This document shows positions 1 through 8,651 of a DNA stretch of 64,000 nt, piece after piece; position 1 is the first letter of the stretch, and each line of letters opens with the position of its first letter. Below the pieces are notes generated by a model. The model was given only the letters and a program-made list of their open reading frames with translations. It did not search any database and was not told the DNA's origin. The stretch is taken from NCBI GenBank assembly GCA_938092015.1, contig CALKOT010000032.1, forward strand, positions 1 through 64,000. The letters are read 5' to 3'. This DNA comes from an uncultured Paracoccaceae bacterium (GTDB taxonomy: Bacteria > Pseudomonadota > Alphaproteobacteria > Rhodobacterales > Rhodobacteraceae). The position numbers and the translations under genes were made by a program.

Positions 1-75
1 ATGCTCACGTAGGAACGTGGGCAGTCGCAGGGTTTTGAGATGGTGGGCCAGCAACAGTTCTGGTGCGTCAGTCAT
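1..75 (-). CDS. istB: IS21 helper ATPase IstB, N-terminal 25 codons (cut by window edge)
   Basis: Begins MTDAPELLLAHHLKTLRLPT, the usual start of an IstB-type AAA+ ATPase that assists the IstA transposase in target selection. The ATG overlaps the istA stop (ATGA, 72-75), the normal arrangement for translational coupling in IS21 elements. The rest, including the Walker motifs, lies beyond the left edge, so intactness cannot be judged. Confidence 0.8.
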   Translation of the reverse strand, partial: MTDAPELLLAHHLKTLRLPTFLREH

Positions 76-1562
76 ACCTCACCACCTGCCAGCAGGCTCA
101 TGTAGGACGACGCGGACGTTGTGGCGATATTGGTTCTGGGCAGGAACGGGTAAACATCCAGATCCAGTCTGGGTGGTCGTCTCTCGACCCGGCAAAGCAA
201 CAAGTGTTTGATTGCATCGAAGCTGACAGCCCTCATCCGCAGTGCGTCTTTGATTGCCAGGTGCAAAACCTCCAGTTCAAAGCGCTCCAGCAGTCGCAGA
301 ACCTGAACATATTCTCGCTTTCCGGTTTTGCCTTGTCGGGCTTCCAATAATCGTTGGAGTGTTTTGAACGCGTCAGGCAAGTCCCAGCCCTGCAAGGGCG
401 CCGCCTGATCGAAGGACATGATCTTGCGCTCGATCAGCGGCAGATAGTGAACCGGATCAAACGCCATGTTGCCCGTCTCATAGGAGCGCGGATGTTCAGC
501 GATAATCTCTGCCACGCAGCCGATCACAACACGGTCCACGAAGCCCTTTATCCAAACATCCCGGTGGCCATAGGCAACAGGCACTGAGTAATCGTTGCTG
601 CGGTAGCGTACTTGGGATGTTGATGTGACCTGGCCGCTTTGCAGATCACAAGCTTCAAAGGGCGCGGCAGGCAAATGACGCATCGCCGCCAGATCAGCGC
701 CCAACCGTTCACTGATGCTGATCTTGTGACCGCGCAGGATGTCGGCCTGCCGTTTGCGGCATTGTTCTTCAAGATAGTCGTTGGACGCATCCCAGTCAGC
801 AAAGCGGGGCATCGGCTCCATGAAGTTACAACGGCTATAGCCGACCAAGCCCTCGACCTTGCCTTTATCGTTGCCCTTGCCGGGACGGCCAAAACGGTCA
901 CCGATCACATAATGAGACAGCATCGCACTGAACCGTTGTGTTCGATTGCGGGTGCCGTCCGCTTGGATTTTGGCCACAAGGCAACGGTCATTGTCGTAAA
1001 GGATGGAGCGCGGCACCGCACCGAAAAAGGCAAAGGCATGCACATGCCCGTCAAGCCAAGCCTCGGTGTTGGCCGCAGGGTACGCGCGAACATAGCACGC
1101 ATCGCTGTGTGGCAAGTCAAAGGCAAATAAGTACGCCTTTTGCTCAATACCGCCAATGACAACCAAGGCTTCGCCAAAGTCGGCCTGACCATGCCCCGGC
1201 GGATGGCTCAGAGGGACAAACATCTCCCGTGAACCGCGCTTGTCGGCCCGAACATAGTCTTTGACAATCGTGTAGCCACCATCAAACCCGCACTCGTCGC
1301 GCAGACGCTCAAAAATGCGCTTCGCCGTATGACGCTGCTTGCGCGGCCGGGTCTTGTCTTCGGCCAACCATAAATCGATCTGGGCTACGTAAAGATCAAG
1401 CTTGGGGCGCTTTATCGCTGCTGTCCGAAGATATCCAGGCGGCTCAGAGTACGCCAACATCTTCGATACACTGTCCCGGCTGATCCCGAAATCCCGGGCA
1501 ATCTGACGCCCACTCAAACCTTCTTCAAAGTGAGCGTGACGAACCTTCAAATACAATTCCAC
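72..1562 (-). CDS. istA: IS21-family transposase IstA
   Basis: A 496-residue DDE transposase that cuts and joins the element ends. The N-terminus carries a helix-turn-helix (LSGRQIARDFGISRDSVSKM, from about residue 16). The rve/DDE core shows the first Asp in HGQADFGEAL, the second in ILYDNDRCLV and the Glu in GNDKGKVEGLVGYSR. A C-terminal beta-barrel-like segment (SNDYSVPVAYGHRDVWIKG) follows. Length is normal for the family and no internal stop is present, so the protein looks intact. It starts at ATG 1562 and overlaps istB by 4 bp. Confidence 0.95.
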   Translation of the reverse strand: MELYLKVRHAHFEEGLSGRQIARDFGISRDSVSKMLAYSEPPGYLRTAAIKRPKLDLYVAQIDLWLAEDKTRPRKQRHTAKRIFERLRDECGFDGGYTIVKDYVRADKRGSREMFVPLSHPPGHGQADFGEALVVIGGIEQKAYLFAFDLPHSDACYVRAYPAANTEAWLDGHVHAFAFFGAVPRSILYDNDRCLVAKIQADGTRNRTQRFSAMLSHYVIGDRFGRPGKGNDKGKVEGLVGYSRCNFMEPMPRFADWDASNDYLEEQCRKRQADILRGHKISISERLGADLAAMRHLPAAPFEACDLQSGQVTSTSQVRYRSNDYSVPVAYGHRDVWIKGFVDRVVIGCVAEIIAEHPRSYETGNMAFDPVHYLPLIERKIMSFDQAAPLQGWDLPDAFKTLQRLLEARQGKTGKREYVQVLRLLERFELEVLHLAIKDALRMRAVSFDAIKHLLLCRVERRPPRLDLDVYPFLPRTNIATTSASSYMSLLAGGEV

Positions 1563-1635
1563 GGTGAATATCCCAAAGCCCTCCCATCAGGTGAAAGGGC
1601 AAAAGTGGCCGACTTTTACGCCGCCCGCGACCGCA

Positions 1636-2029
1636 TTGGGCCGCCGCTACCGTGGTCGAGTATTGCTCCGCCGATTACATCCGATGACGCTGCATTTTCC
1701 AACTGGTCAGCGTCAAAGCGCACGGCGTCTGCACGCAGACCGATGTGATTGTCCGACACATCCAACAGCGCATCGCCCAGATTACGTTTGAAACTGCGCA
1801 GTTCCTGCCTGAGGCTACCCTTGCCCTGCGAGGGTTCAACGCGTTCCCATAACAGATCAACGATAGCGTCCCGTGTCACCGGGGTGGGTGCGTTAACAGC
1901 AAGATAGGTCAGCAGGCCAATCGCCTTCGCACCCAGTCCAGCGCTGGCGTCTCCGCCAACCGGTCCAAGTGCGCTCACGCCAAACGCGCGAAGCCATACC
2001 AATGGCTCACCGCTTTTCGCCTTAGTCAA
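1636..2029 (-). pseudogene. SARP/BTAD-type transcriptional regulator, N-terminal fragment cut by IS21
   Basis: About 130 residues remain (reading starts at TTG 2029). They show the winged-helix part of SARP/BTAD activators: LGAKAIGLLTYLAVNAP, then VTRDAIVDLLWERVEP, then GSLRQELRSFKRNLGD. The frame runs into the IS21 terminal sequence around 1635 and stops inside it at 1616. Full-length relatives usually continue with a TPR or ATPase part, which should lie on the far side of the IS outside the window. The start codon is TTG because an in-frame TGA lies two codons upstream. The family assignment is good; target genes are unknown. Confidence 0.75.
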
Positions 2030-2206
2030 TCTTCAAACCCCTCGGGGACTGCTGAAACCTTTGACTAAAGGGTAAAATTTGCGCGCGCCAACAACTGCTT
2101 GATCACCTCAGGGAACTTTTTTCAAGCAATGCATTTTACCCAGCGGAAAGGTGATCGCCGGTTTCGCCGCATGGACAGCCATCGGGCCGATTGATATCAG
2201 CGCAGA

Positions 2207-2788
2207 ATGCTGAGACGGCTTTACGATTGGACACTGGCGCTTGCAGAAACGCCCCACGCGTTGTGGGCGCTGGCTTTCATTAGCTTCATCGAAAGCTCGG
2301 TGTTTCCTATCCCGCCCCATGTGTTGGTCATTCCCATGGTCATCGCCCGCCCGGACCGCTGGGCGCTGATTGCCGGAATTAGCGCAGCCGCCTCAGTTGC
2401 TGGTGGCGTAGCGGGCTATGGATTGGGCGCGTTCGCGTTCGAAGGCTTTGGACGTCCGGTTTTGGAATTCTACGGATATACTGAGAAATTTGACGTCTTC
2501 GCCGCCAGGTACAATGAATACGGGGCCTGGGCGGTTCTGGTCGCCGGGCTGACGCCATTCCCTTTCAAGATCGTCACAATCCTGTCGGGGGCGACAGCGC
2601 TTAACTTCTGGGTATTCCTCTTGTCATCCATCGTCGCGCGCACGGCCATTTTCTTCATTATGGCGGCGCTGCTGTGGAAGCTTGGCCCACCGATCCGCGA
2701 GTTTGTAGAAAAACGACTTGGCCTGATGTTCGTTCTTTTCTGCATTCTATTGTTTGGCGGGTTCGCCGCTGTAAAGTTCATCTTATGA
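2207..2788 (+). CDS. YqaA/DedA-like (SNARE-associated) membrane protein
   Basis: A 193-residue integral membrane protein. The N-terminal region FISFIESSVFPIPPHVLVIP is characteristic of the YqaA branch of the VTT/SNARE-associated family, followed by a glycine-rich segment (AGGVAGYGLGAFAFEGFG) and the re-entrant-type motif VAGLTPFPFKIVTILSGA. A final hydrophobic helix ends the protein. DedA relatives have been linked to lipid carrier flipping and envelope homeostasis, but the role of this branch is not settled. The stop overlaps the dsbB start (ATGA), so the two are probably co-translated. No strong ribosome-binding site precedes ATG 2207. Confidence 0.85.
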   Translation: MLRRLYDWTLALAETPHALWALAFISFIESSVFPIPPHVLVIPMVIARPDRWALIAGISAAASVAGGVAGYGLGAFAFEGFGRPVLEFYGYTEKFDVFAARYNEYGAWAVLVAGLTPFPFKIVTILSGATALNFWVFLLSSIVARTAIFFIMAALLWKLGPPIREFVEKRLGLMFVLFCILLFGGFAAVKFIL

Positions 2789-3264
2789 CCCTATCTCGCG
2801 TCCTACCGTGGTATGTCTTGCTTGGCCCGGCCGCTGTTCTCGGCTCTGCCCTACTCAGCCAGTATGTTGGTGGACTGAACCCTTGTCCGATGTGCATCTG
2901 GCAGCGCTGGCCGCACGCCATCGCGATTGCGCTGGCCGTCATCGCCTTGATTATCGGGCGCCGGGGCGCATCGATCTATCCCCTGATCGCACTCATCCTG
3001 CTGGTCGGCGCTGGGATCGGCGCGTTCCATGCAGGGGTTGAGCAAGGCTGGTGGGAGGGTCCGACAACCTGTTCAGGCGGTGACATTGGCAGCCTGTCGA
3101 CCCAAGACCTTATCAATCAGATCATGACGGCAGAGATCGTGCGCTGCGATGACATCCCATGGTCATTCCTCGGCCTGTCGATGGCCGCATGGAACGCCGT
3201 TGTGTCGGTGGTTTTGGCTGTGATCGCGTGGAAGGCTTACTCTTCCAGCTCAGCATCCCAATAA
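2785..3264 (+). CDS. dsbB: disulfide bond formation protein, DsbB family
   Basis: A 159-residue quinone-dependent membrane oxidase that would reoxidise DsbA-like thiol oxidases in the periplasm. Four hydrophobic helices are visible. The first Cys pair is in NPCPMCIWQRWPH (CxxC plus W-Q-R), the second pair is the Cys of TTCSGG and that of VRCDDIPW, as in DsbB/DsbI proteins. ATG 2785 is chosen because it overlaps the upstream stop and gives the usual family length; an open frame extends upstream inside yqaA but has no DsbB similarity. The 3' end overlaps the convergent HNH gene by 28 bp. Confidence 0.9.
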   Translation: MTLSRVLPWYVLLGPAAVLGSALLSQYVGGLNPCPMCIWQRWPHAIAIALAVIALIIGRRGASIYPLIALILLVGAGIGAFHAGVEQGWWEGPTTCSGGDIGSLSTQDLINQIMTAEIVRCDDIPWSFLGLSMAAWNAVVSVVLAVIAWKAYSSSSASQ

Positions 3265-3821
3265 AGAAAATCCATCCAGCTTTCATGCAGATAGTTCGGC
3301 GGAAACTTGCGCCCGATGTTCTGCAATTTTTCGGCTGAGGGCCGGAACGGTTTCTGACGAAGGTGCATGCCGACCTGCTTCAGCGTCTTGTTGCTTTTCG
3401 CCAGATTACATCTGCTACAGGACGCCACGACATTATCCCACGTCGTCCGGCCACCGCGAGAGCGCGGGATGACATGATCAAACGTCATATCCCCACCGGT
3501 GCCGCAATACTGGCAACTGAACCCGTCGCGCAGGAAAAGATTAAACCGCGTGAATGCAGGATACGGCGCCGGGCGCACATATTCTTTCAGCACAACGACT
3601 GAAGGAAGGCGCATTTCCATCGATGGTGAATGTGCAACCTCGTCATACTCAGCGATGATCTGCACACGGTTCAGGAACGAGGCTTTTATCGCTTCCTGCC
3701 ACGGCCATAGCGACAAAGGGAAGTAGGATAGCGGTCGATAATCTGCGTTCAGAACAAGGGCGGGATGCTCGCGAAGTTTTCCGGGGCTTCGCACAAACTG
3801 GGTCGCAGATTGGTTGGTCAT
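3237..3821 (-). CDS. HNH endonuclease family protein
   Basis: A 194-residue protein with a zinc-binding HNH fold: CQYCG (first Cys pair), MTFDHVIPRSRGGRTTWDNVVASC (His-Asn core) and CSRCN (second Cys pair). The N-terminal part, with NADYRPLSYFPLSLWPWQEA, is shared by a widespread alphaproteobacterial HNH group of unproven substrate. ATG 3821 is preferred over an ATG 17 codons upstream because AGGTGG sits just before it and the homologous region begins here. It overlaps the 3' end of dsbB convergently by 28 bp. Function beyond nuclease fold is not known. Confidence 0.85.
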   Translation of the reverse strand: MTNQSATQFVRSPGKLREHPALVLNADYRPLSYFPLSLWPWQEAIKASFLNRVQIIAEYDEVAHSPSMEMRLPSVVVLKEYVRPAPYPAFTRFNLFLRDGFSCQYCGTGGDMTFDHVIPRSRGGRTTWDNVVASCSRCNLAKSNKTLKQVGMHLRQKPFRPSAEKLQNIGRKFPPNYLHESWMDFLYWDAELEE

Positions 3822-3960
3822 CTGACCACCTGCCTTATGTGTCGTATTCGCCTGCACTGCATGCCAAACCATCCCACATCCGCTGATGGTTCGGACTATA
3901 TCTTGGGATCACCGGGGTGCAACCCTCTAGATTCTGCGGTTGGTGTAGGATTGCGCTATC

Positions 3961-4938
3961 CTATTTTTTCGCAAGCCAACGCCAGTAAAGCATCGGCGTC
4001 ACCACCACTGTCACAAATAGACGGATGATATGGTGGGCCGTAACAAATACCGGATTGGCCCCCAGCGTCAGGGCGATCAGGCTCATCTCAATCACGCCGG
4101 CGGGCGCAAAGCTCATTACATAAAGTGTCGGATCGCGGTCCGTAATCATGTGGACAACTGCAGCGAAGATAATCGCTAGCGCCAGCATCCATGCAACGCC
4201 CAGGATGGCCAAGCGCGACGTGCGGAGGAGTAGCTTTAGCGACGCCCCCGCAAACCTGGTGCCCAGTGACGAACCGACGACGATTTGAGCTACGATACCA
4301 GCAACTGCGGGCGGCTGGATTTCCACCAGCCCCGTGAGATGAACAATCGCAGACGCGGTGATCGGCCCAATCACCTGCCCTGCCGGTATTTTCAGGCTTA
4401 GGCCCAGCGCAAGGCCAAACGCGCCGGCCACAGCCAGGATTAGATAATCCACGGCGGTTCCAGCCCCGCCACCGCCAAAATCAGCCCCTGCAGCGCTGCC
4501 AACGGCGTGCCCCGTCCAGAGGAGGAACCCAAACGGAATGATGCTGACGACCAGTACGATGCGCAGGAACTGCAGCATAGACAGTATGGGAACGTCAGCC
4601 CCTGCCCGTTCTCCCAGCATGATGTTCTCAACGAACCCGCCGGGAGAAGCTGAAAAGAACGCTGTCGCACGGTCCAGCCCACCTATGCGGCGGTAGATCA
4701 GATAGCCCCCGATCTGCGCGACAAAGCAGTAGATGATCAGCGCGATGATGCCGGGCCACCAGCCGGGCAGCGTGGCGATCAAGTCGACCGTGAACAGGCC
4801 CCCGATCATTACGCCGATGACGGCGACAAAGACGTTTCGAAATAGGGGCGGCGCCCAGACAGGGTTCAGCTTGCCCGGCAGGCTCAGCACCCAGACGGCA
4901 TTCGCAATCGTCGCGCCCAACAGCCATGGTAACGGCAT
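3961..4938 (-). CDS. AbrB-family membrane protein (putative ammonia monooxygenase/transporter family)
   Basis: At least 325 residues, about ten hydrophobic helices in two related halves, as in the AbrB family (PF05145). MPLPWLLGA and SASPGGFVENIMLG are family signatures in the first half, and APAGVIEMSLIALTLGA is the matching signature of the second. The annotated ATG (4938) cuts off the first helix: the same frame continues upstream through FASLTLSLTLGACGGWLASK and past the end of the crotonase gene without an ATG or GTG. A CTG at 5044-5046 is one possible start. Likely in one operon with the crotonase and sulfatase. Substrate unknown; the old name ammonia monooxygenase is not supported. Confidence 0.8.
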   Translation of the reverse strand: MPLPWLLGATIANAVWVLSLPGKLNPVWAPPLFRNVFVAVIGVMIGGLFTVDLIATLPGWWPGIIALIIYCFVAQIGGYLIYRRIGGLDRATAFFSASPGGFVENIMLGERAGADVPILSMLQFLRIVLVVSIIPFGFLLWTGHAVGSAAGADFGGGGAGTAVDYLILAVAGAFGLALGLSLKIPAGQVIGPITASAIVHLTGLVEIQPPAVAGIVAQIVVGSSLGTRFAGASLKLLLRTSRLAILGVAWMLALAIIFAAVVHMITDRDPTLYVMSFAPAGVIEMSLIALTLGANPVFVTAHHIIRLFVTVVVTPMLYWRWLAKK

Positions 4939-5047
4939 GCCGATCTTGCTGGCGAGCCAGCCACCGCAGGCACCCAGCGTCAGGCTTAGCGTAAGACTGG
5001 CAAACCGGCGTGGCAGGCCGTCTGGCGGAGTTTGACCAATAGGCAGC

Positions 5048-5827
5048 TCAGCGCCCCTTGAAGGCTGGTTTTTCCTTGGCGAAGAAGGCGCGAACCCCTT
5101 CCTGAAAATCCTCGGATTTCAAAAGCGGCGTCTGCTCTAACCCTTCAGCCGAGATCGCATCACCAAAGCTCATCAACCCGACAGTGCGCATCAGCCGCTT
5201 GGTGGCGGCCAATCCTTTCGGCGCGCCTGCTGCGATCTTCTCAGCCCAGGCGCGTGTGACGCTTTCCAGATCATCGCGGGCGACGACCTTGTTGACGATG
5301 CCCAGATCAAGACACTCGTCGGCAGGGATCTTGCGACCGTCCAACGCAGCCTCCAGCGCGCGTTTATAACCCATGTTGGAGAGCAGCAGCTGCGTGTTGC
5401 CTCCATCCGGCACCAGCGCAATCGCCGCAAACGCCATGTAGATATACGCATCCTCAGACATCACCGCCAAATCGCAGTTCATTGCGACCGCCGCGCCAAC
5501 GCCAGCCGCGGCGCCCTGGATCTGGCCAATCCAAATTTTCTCTGACATCGCCATGCCCGTCAGGAACGGCTTGTAGTCGATATCAAGATGAAAGCTTTGC
5601 GTCTCTGGCGGGCCTGCGGACAGATCAGCACCGGCGGAAAAGCCGCGCCCTTCCCCCTTCAAAATCACCACACTAATGTCCGGGTCATCATTCAGGTGCG
5701 CCACAGTCAAACGCATCGCCCGCTGCAGCGCGGGGTTGAAGGAGTTCATTTTGTCAGGGCGGTTCAACGTGACAGTCGCAATTGCGCCGTCCTTTTTCAC
5801 CAACACAACATCATCAGTCATTGTCAT
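5048..5827 (-). CDS. enoyl-CoA hydratase/isomerase family protein (PaaG-like crotonase)
   Basis: A 259-residue crotonase acting on an acyl-CoA. The oxyanion-hole segments are GRGFSAGADLS (near residue 60) and QGAAAGVGAAVAM (near residue 105). At the second acid position it has LVPDGGNTQLL, with Asp rather than the Glu of classical hydratases, as in PaaG-type isomerases that act on ring-opened or epoxide substrates. It lies 21 bp after the sulfatase gene and just before the AbrB-family gene, all leftward, so an operon is likely. The actual substrate cannot be read from sequence. Confidence 0.88.
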   Translation of the reverse strand: MTMTDDVVLVKKDGAIATVTLNRPDKMNSFNPALQRAMRLTVAHLNDDPDISVVILKGEGRGFSAGADLSAGPPETQSFHLDIDYKPFLTGMAMSEKIWIGQIQGAAAGVGAAVAMNCDLAVMSEDAYIYMAFAAIALVPDGGNTQLLLSNMGYKRALEAALDGRKIPADECLDLGIVNKVVARDDLESVTRAWAEKIAAGAPKGLAATKRLMRTVGLMSFGDAISAEGLEQTPLLKSEDFQEGVRAFFAKEKPAFKGR

Positions 5828-5848
5828 CTTCCTTCACTTCGTTTGTGG

Positions 5849-7501
5849 TCACGCCGGGCGCGGTTTGCCGGTGTAGTACTTTGAAAACTCTGGCGGCAGA
5901 TCGTGTTCGTCATAGACGCCAATCAGCACGCCGCGCGCTTCGGTATTGTTCCGATTAGCGGTGATGTCATCGTCAGAGACAGTCGTGCGCGCGTGGTTGC
6001 GTGTCGCCCATTCGAACAACCGATCATACATCGTCTTGATAATCTCGGAACAGGCCGGATCGCCGCCCACATCCTTGAATTCATCAGGGTCATTTTCCAG
6101 ATCGAACAGCTGCGGGCGAAAGCCTATCGCGTGGATAAATTTCCACTTCTTGTCGACCACCATGAAGAGGCGCGCGTCCTTGGGCTCAACTTCTAGCTTT
6201 TCGCCGTAAGACAATGGCGAATAATCATATTCACTGATCGCATACTCACGCCATTCTTTCGGGTTTTCGCCCCGAATAAACGGCATCAACGAGCGGCCTT
6301 CCAGAATGTTCGACCGGGGAACGCCGCCCGCAATTTCAACAAAAGTAGGCGCAAGGTCGATACTTTCGGTCAGTTCATCACAGACCGTGCCCCGCGTCGC
6401 ATCCGCTTCTGGCGAGGGGTCGTAGATGATCAGCGGCGCCTTGACTGAAGCGTCGTGAAACAGTTCTTTCTCGCCAAGCCAATGATCGCCCAGATAGTCA
6501 CCGTGGTCCGACGTGAGGACGATCATCGTGTCATCCATCCGCCCGGTATCCTCTAGCCATTTGAACAGCCGTCCCATCTGATCGTCGCACTGTTTGATAA
6601 GGCCCATATAGGCGGGGATGACCGTTTCGCGCACGTCATCGCGTGAGAACGCTTTGCCGATCCGGTCTTTGACAAAAGCGTCATAGACTGGATGCGGATT
6701 TTGCAGCTCTTCCGCGCTGCGCTTCACCGGGATCACATGCTCTGGCCCGTACATATTGTGATAGGGCGCAGGTACGATGTAGGGCCAGTGCGGTTTGATA
6801 TAGCTGAGATGCAACAACCACGGTTCGTCGCCCGCTTGCTCAATAAACTCCATTCCCCGCATGGTCATATACGGCGTCTCTGAGTGTTCTTCGGCAATTG
6901 CGGCAGGTTCGGCGCAGTGTTTCAGGAACCAGCCAGAGGCCAGATCGTCATCCTCTGTCCGCCCGCTATTGGCGAAATCATGCCAGGGGTTGGCGCTTTC
7001 GTACCCATGGCGGCGCAAGTAATGGTCGTACATCGTCTGGCCGATACCAGGAAATTTCGCCTCGTGGCCCTCGGGATAAAGACCGTCATCGCGTTCATAG
7101 GCGTCAAAGCCGCATTCCTTGACCCGCGCCCCAATCATGGTTTCAGGGGCGAGGCCTAGGCGTTCCATCCCCTCCACATCCGTCCGCATATGGGTCTTGC
7201 CGACGAGGTTCACGCTCATGCCAAGGGGGCGAAGATGATCGCCCAGCGTCATCTCGCCGACCTTTAGTGGAAAACCGTTCACATGCGCGCCGTGGGAATG
7301 ACAGTATCGCCCCGTATAATAGCACATGCGCGACCCGCCGCAGATCGGCGACTGCACGTAGAACCGATTGAACCGAACGCCCCTGGCCGCCAGCGCGTCG
7401 ATGTTGGGGGTGTGGAGGTGGGGATGGCCTGTACAGCTGAGATAGTCGTACCGCAGCTGATCGAACATGATGAACAGGATGTTCTTGGCTTTTCTGGTCA
7501 T
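5849..7501 (-). CDS. sulfatase/phosphonate-ester hydrolase family protein
   Basis: A 550-residue member of the alkaline-phosphatase-superfamily sulfatases. Metal ligands appear in ILFIMFDQLRYDYL near the N-terminus and TSDHGDYLGDHWL in the C-terminal half. The nucleophile motif is SPICGGSRMCYYTGRY: the Cys that is normally converted to formylglycine and the Arg are present, but the Pro/Ala usual at +2 is Gly. No signal peptide is visible, so it is probably cytoplasmic, fitting alkyl-sulfate, choline-sulfate or phosphonate-monoester type enzymes. ATG 7501 is chosen for its AGAAGG site; the upstream open frame lacks similarity. First gene of the sulfatase-crotonase-AbrB set. Confidence 0.88.
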   Translation of the reverse strand: MTRKAKNILFIMFDQLRYDYLSCTGHPHLHTPNIDALAARGVRFNRFYVQSPICGGSRMCYYTGRYCHSHGAHVNGFPLKVGEMTLGDHLRPLGMSVNLVGKTHMRTDVEGMERLGLAPETMIGARVKECGFDAYERDDGLYPEGHEAKFPGIGQTMYDHYLRRHGYESANPWHDFANSGRTEDDDLASGWFLKHCAEPAAIAEEHSETPYMTMRGMEFIEQAGDEPWLLHLSYIKPHWPYIVPAPYHNMYGPEHVIPVKRSAEELQNPHPVYDAFVKDRIGKAFSRDDVRETVIPAYMGLIKQCDDQMGRLFKWLEDTGRMDDTMIVLTSDHGDYLGDHWLGEKELFHDASVKAPLIIYDPSPEADATRGTVCDELTESIDLAPTFVEIAGGVPRSNILEGRSLMPFIRGENPKEWREYAISEYDYSPLSYGEKLEVEPKDARLFMVVDKKWKFIHAIGFRPQLFDLENDPDEFKDVGGDPACSEIIKTMYDRLFEWATRNHARTTVSDDDITANRNNTEARGVLIGVYDEHDLPPEFSKYYTGKPRPA

Positions 7502-7790
7502 GAGGCGCCTTCTATATCGTTGGCGCGAACTTGGCCTGAGGCAGCGCATTTGGCCAGAGCCGACTTGACGTCGAGAGATTGTTTGGGTGCTTAGCAACCT
7601 TTCACTAAGAACCACTCCCAGCCATGGTGGGCGCGGCCGCTGCTGGTCGCACGCGCAAACCATTTCGCCGAGTGAACGACCGCTACGCCCCCAAACCACC
7701 CTCTGAAACGGGCCTCTATTCCGCCGCTACCTTTACTTGACCCGGAAGATGCGCCCACTCTGCGCCCAACAGCATATCGGAGACGCACCC

Positions 7791-8651
7791 ATGAAATACG
7801 CCATCATCGGATTTGGTGAAGCCGGAACCGCCATCTGCGCCGACTGGTCCCCTGAGGCGCTGGCAGCGACCAAAGGCTTCGACCTTAAAACCGCAGACGC
7901 CGTCAACGGAATGACAGCCCGCTATGCCGCCTCAGGGATCGCCGAAGCGATGTCAGCCGCAGAAGCTGTCGCAGAGGCAGACGTAATTTTCTCGCTCGTT
8001 ACCGCTGATCAGGCGCCCGCAGCGGCCCATAGCGCCGTCGGTTTGAACCAAGGCGCGCTCTACCTGGAATGCAACTCAGTCTCCCCCGGGATCAAACGTC
8101 AGAACGCGGAGATCATCGAAGCAGCTGGCGGCAGGTTCGTCGACGTCGCTGTCATGGCCCCGGTGCATCCGGCGAAAACCCGTGTCCCACTCCTCCTCTC
8201 AGGTCCGCACATGGGTGCGGCGGCTGAGGCGTTGACCGCGCTTGGCATGAACGCCGACGTGCTGGAAGGCGAGCTTGGCCGCGCCTCCGCCGTCAAAATG
8301 GTCAGGTCGATCATGATCAAAGGCCTGGAGGCCGTCGCCGCCGAATGCGCGCTAGCGGGGGTAGAAGCAGGCGTGGATGAGTTGGTCATACCGACGCTGG
8401 AGGAAACTTTTCCGGGGTTCGGGTGGGAGGATCGGATTGCCTTCAAACTGGAACGCATGATGACCCACGGCCCCCGCCGCGCCGCTGAAATGGTTGAGGT
8501 GGCGAAAACGGTCGATGAGTTGGGCTTGCCCAGCCACATGTCCGCTTCATCAGTGGATTGGCACAGCGAAATCGGCGAGATGGGCCTGAAGGCGGAGTCA
8601 GACGATTATCGCGTGCTGGCAGCCCAGATTTTAGAGGCAATGAAGGCGTGA
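7791..8651 (+). CDS. NAD(P)-binding oxidoreductase with DUF1932 C-terminal domain
   Basis: A 286-residue protein related to 6-phosphogluconate and 3-hydroxyacid dehydrogenases. The N-terminus is a Rossmann motif (YAIIGFGEAGTAIC). The middle contains VDVAVMAPVHPAK, and the C-terminal helical domain (SAVKMVRSIMIKGLEAVAAE) matches DUF1932. The Lys of VKMVRS is at the place of the catalytic Lys in the superfamily. ATG 7791 follows CGGAGA at good spacing; 18 extra codons upstream show no similarity. It is divergent from the sulfatase with 289 bp between them. The substrate is not known. Confidence 0.85.
   Translation: MKYAIIGFGEAGTAICADWSPEALAATKGFDLKTADAVNGMTARYAASGIAEAMSAAEAVAEADVIFSLVTADQAPAAAHSAVGLNQGALYLECNSVSPGIKRQNAEIIEAAGGRFVDVAVMAPVHPAKTRVPLLLSGPHMGAAAEALTALGMNADVLEGELGRASAVKMVRSIMIKGLEAVAAECALAGVEAGVDELVIPTLEETFPGFGWEDRIAFKLERMMTHGPRRAAEMVEVAKTVDELGLPSHMSASSVDWHSEIGEMGLKAESDDYRVLAAQILEAMKA

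Larger units (their letters stand above)
1..1635 (-). mobile_element. IS21-family insertion sequence, right part only
   Basis: The element reads leftward and leaves the window at base 1, so only istA, the first codons of istB and one end are visible. Beyond the istA start lies a terminal region with a near-palindrome at 1601-1617 (AAAAGTGGCCGACTTTT), typical in style for IS21-family ends, and a likely outer end at about 1635, where the plus strand reads CGACCGCA (IS21-family ends finish in CA). The boundary is inferred from these features and from where coding similarity of the interrupted regulator begins. The target duplication cannot be checked because the other end is outside the window. 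Confidence 0.85.

Noticed and set aside
639-1130. Rightward open frames opposite istA
   Set aside because: Antisense to an intact transposase with all DDE residues; no protein similarity.
3880-3960. Possible tRNA between the HNH and AbrB genes
   Set aside because: GGTTCG and a short inverted repeat occur, but no cloverleaf or acceptor stem can be formed.
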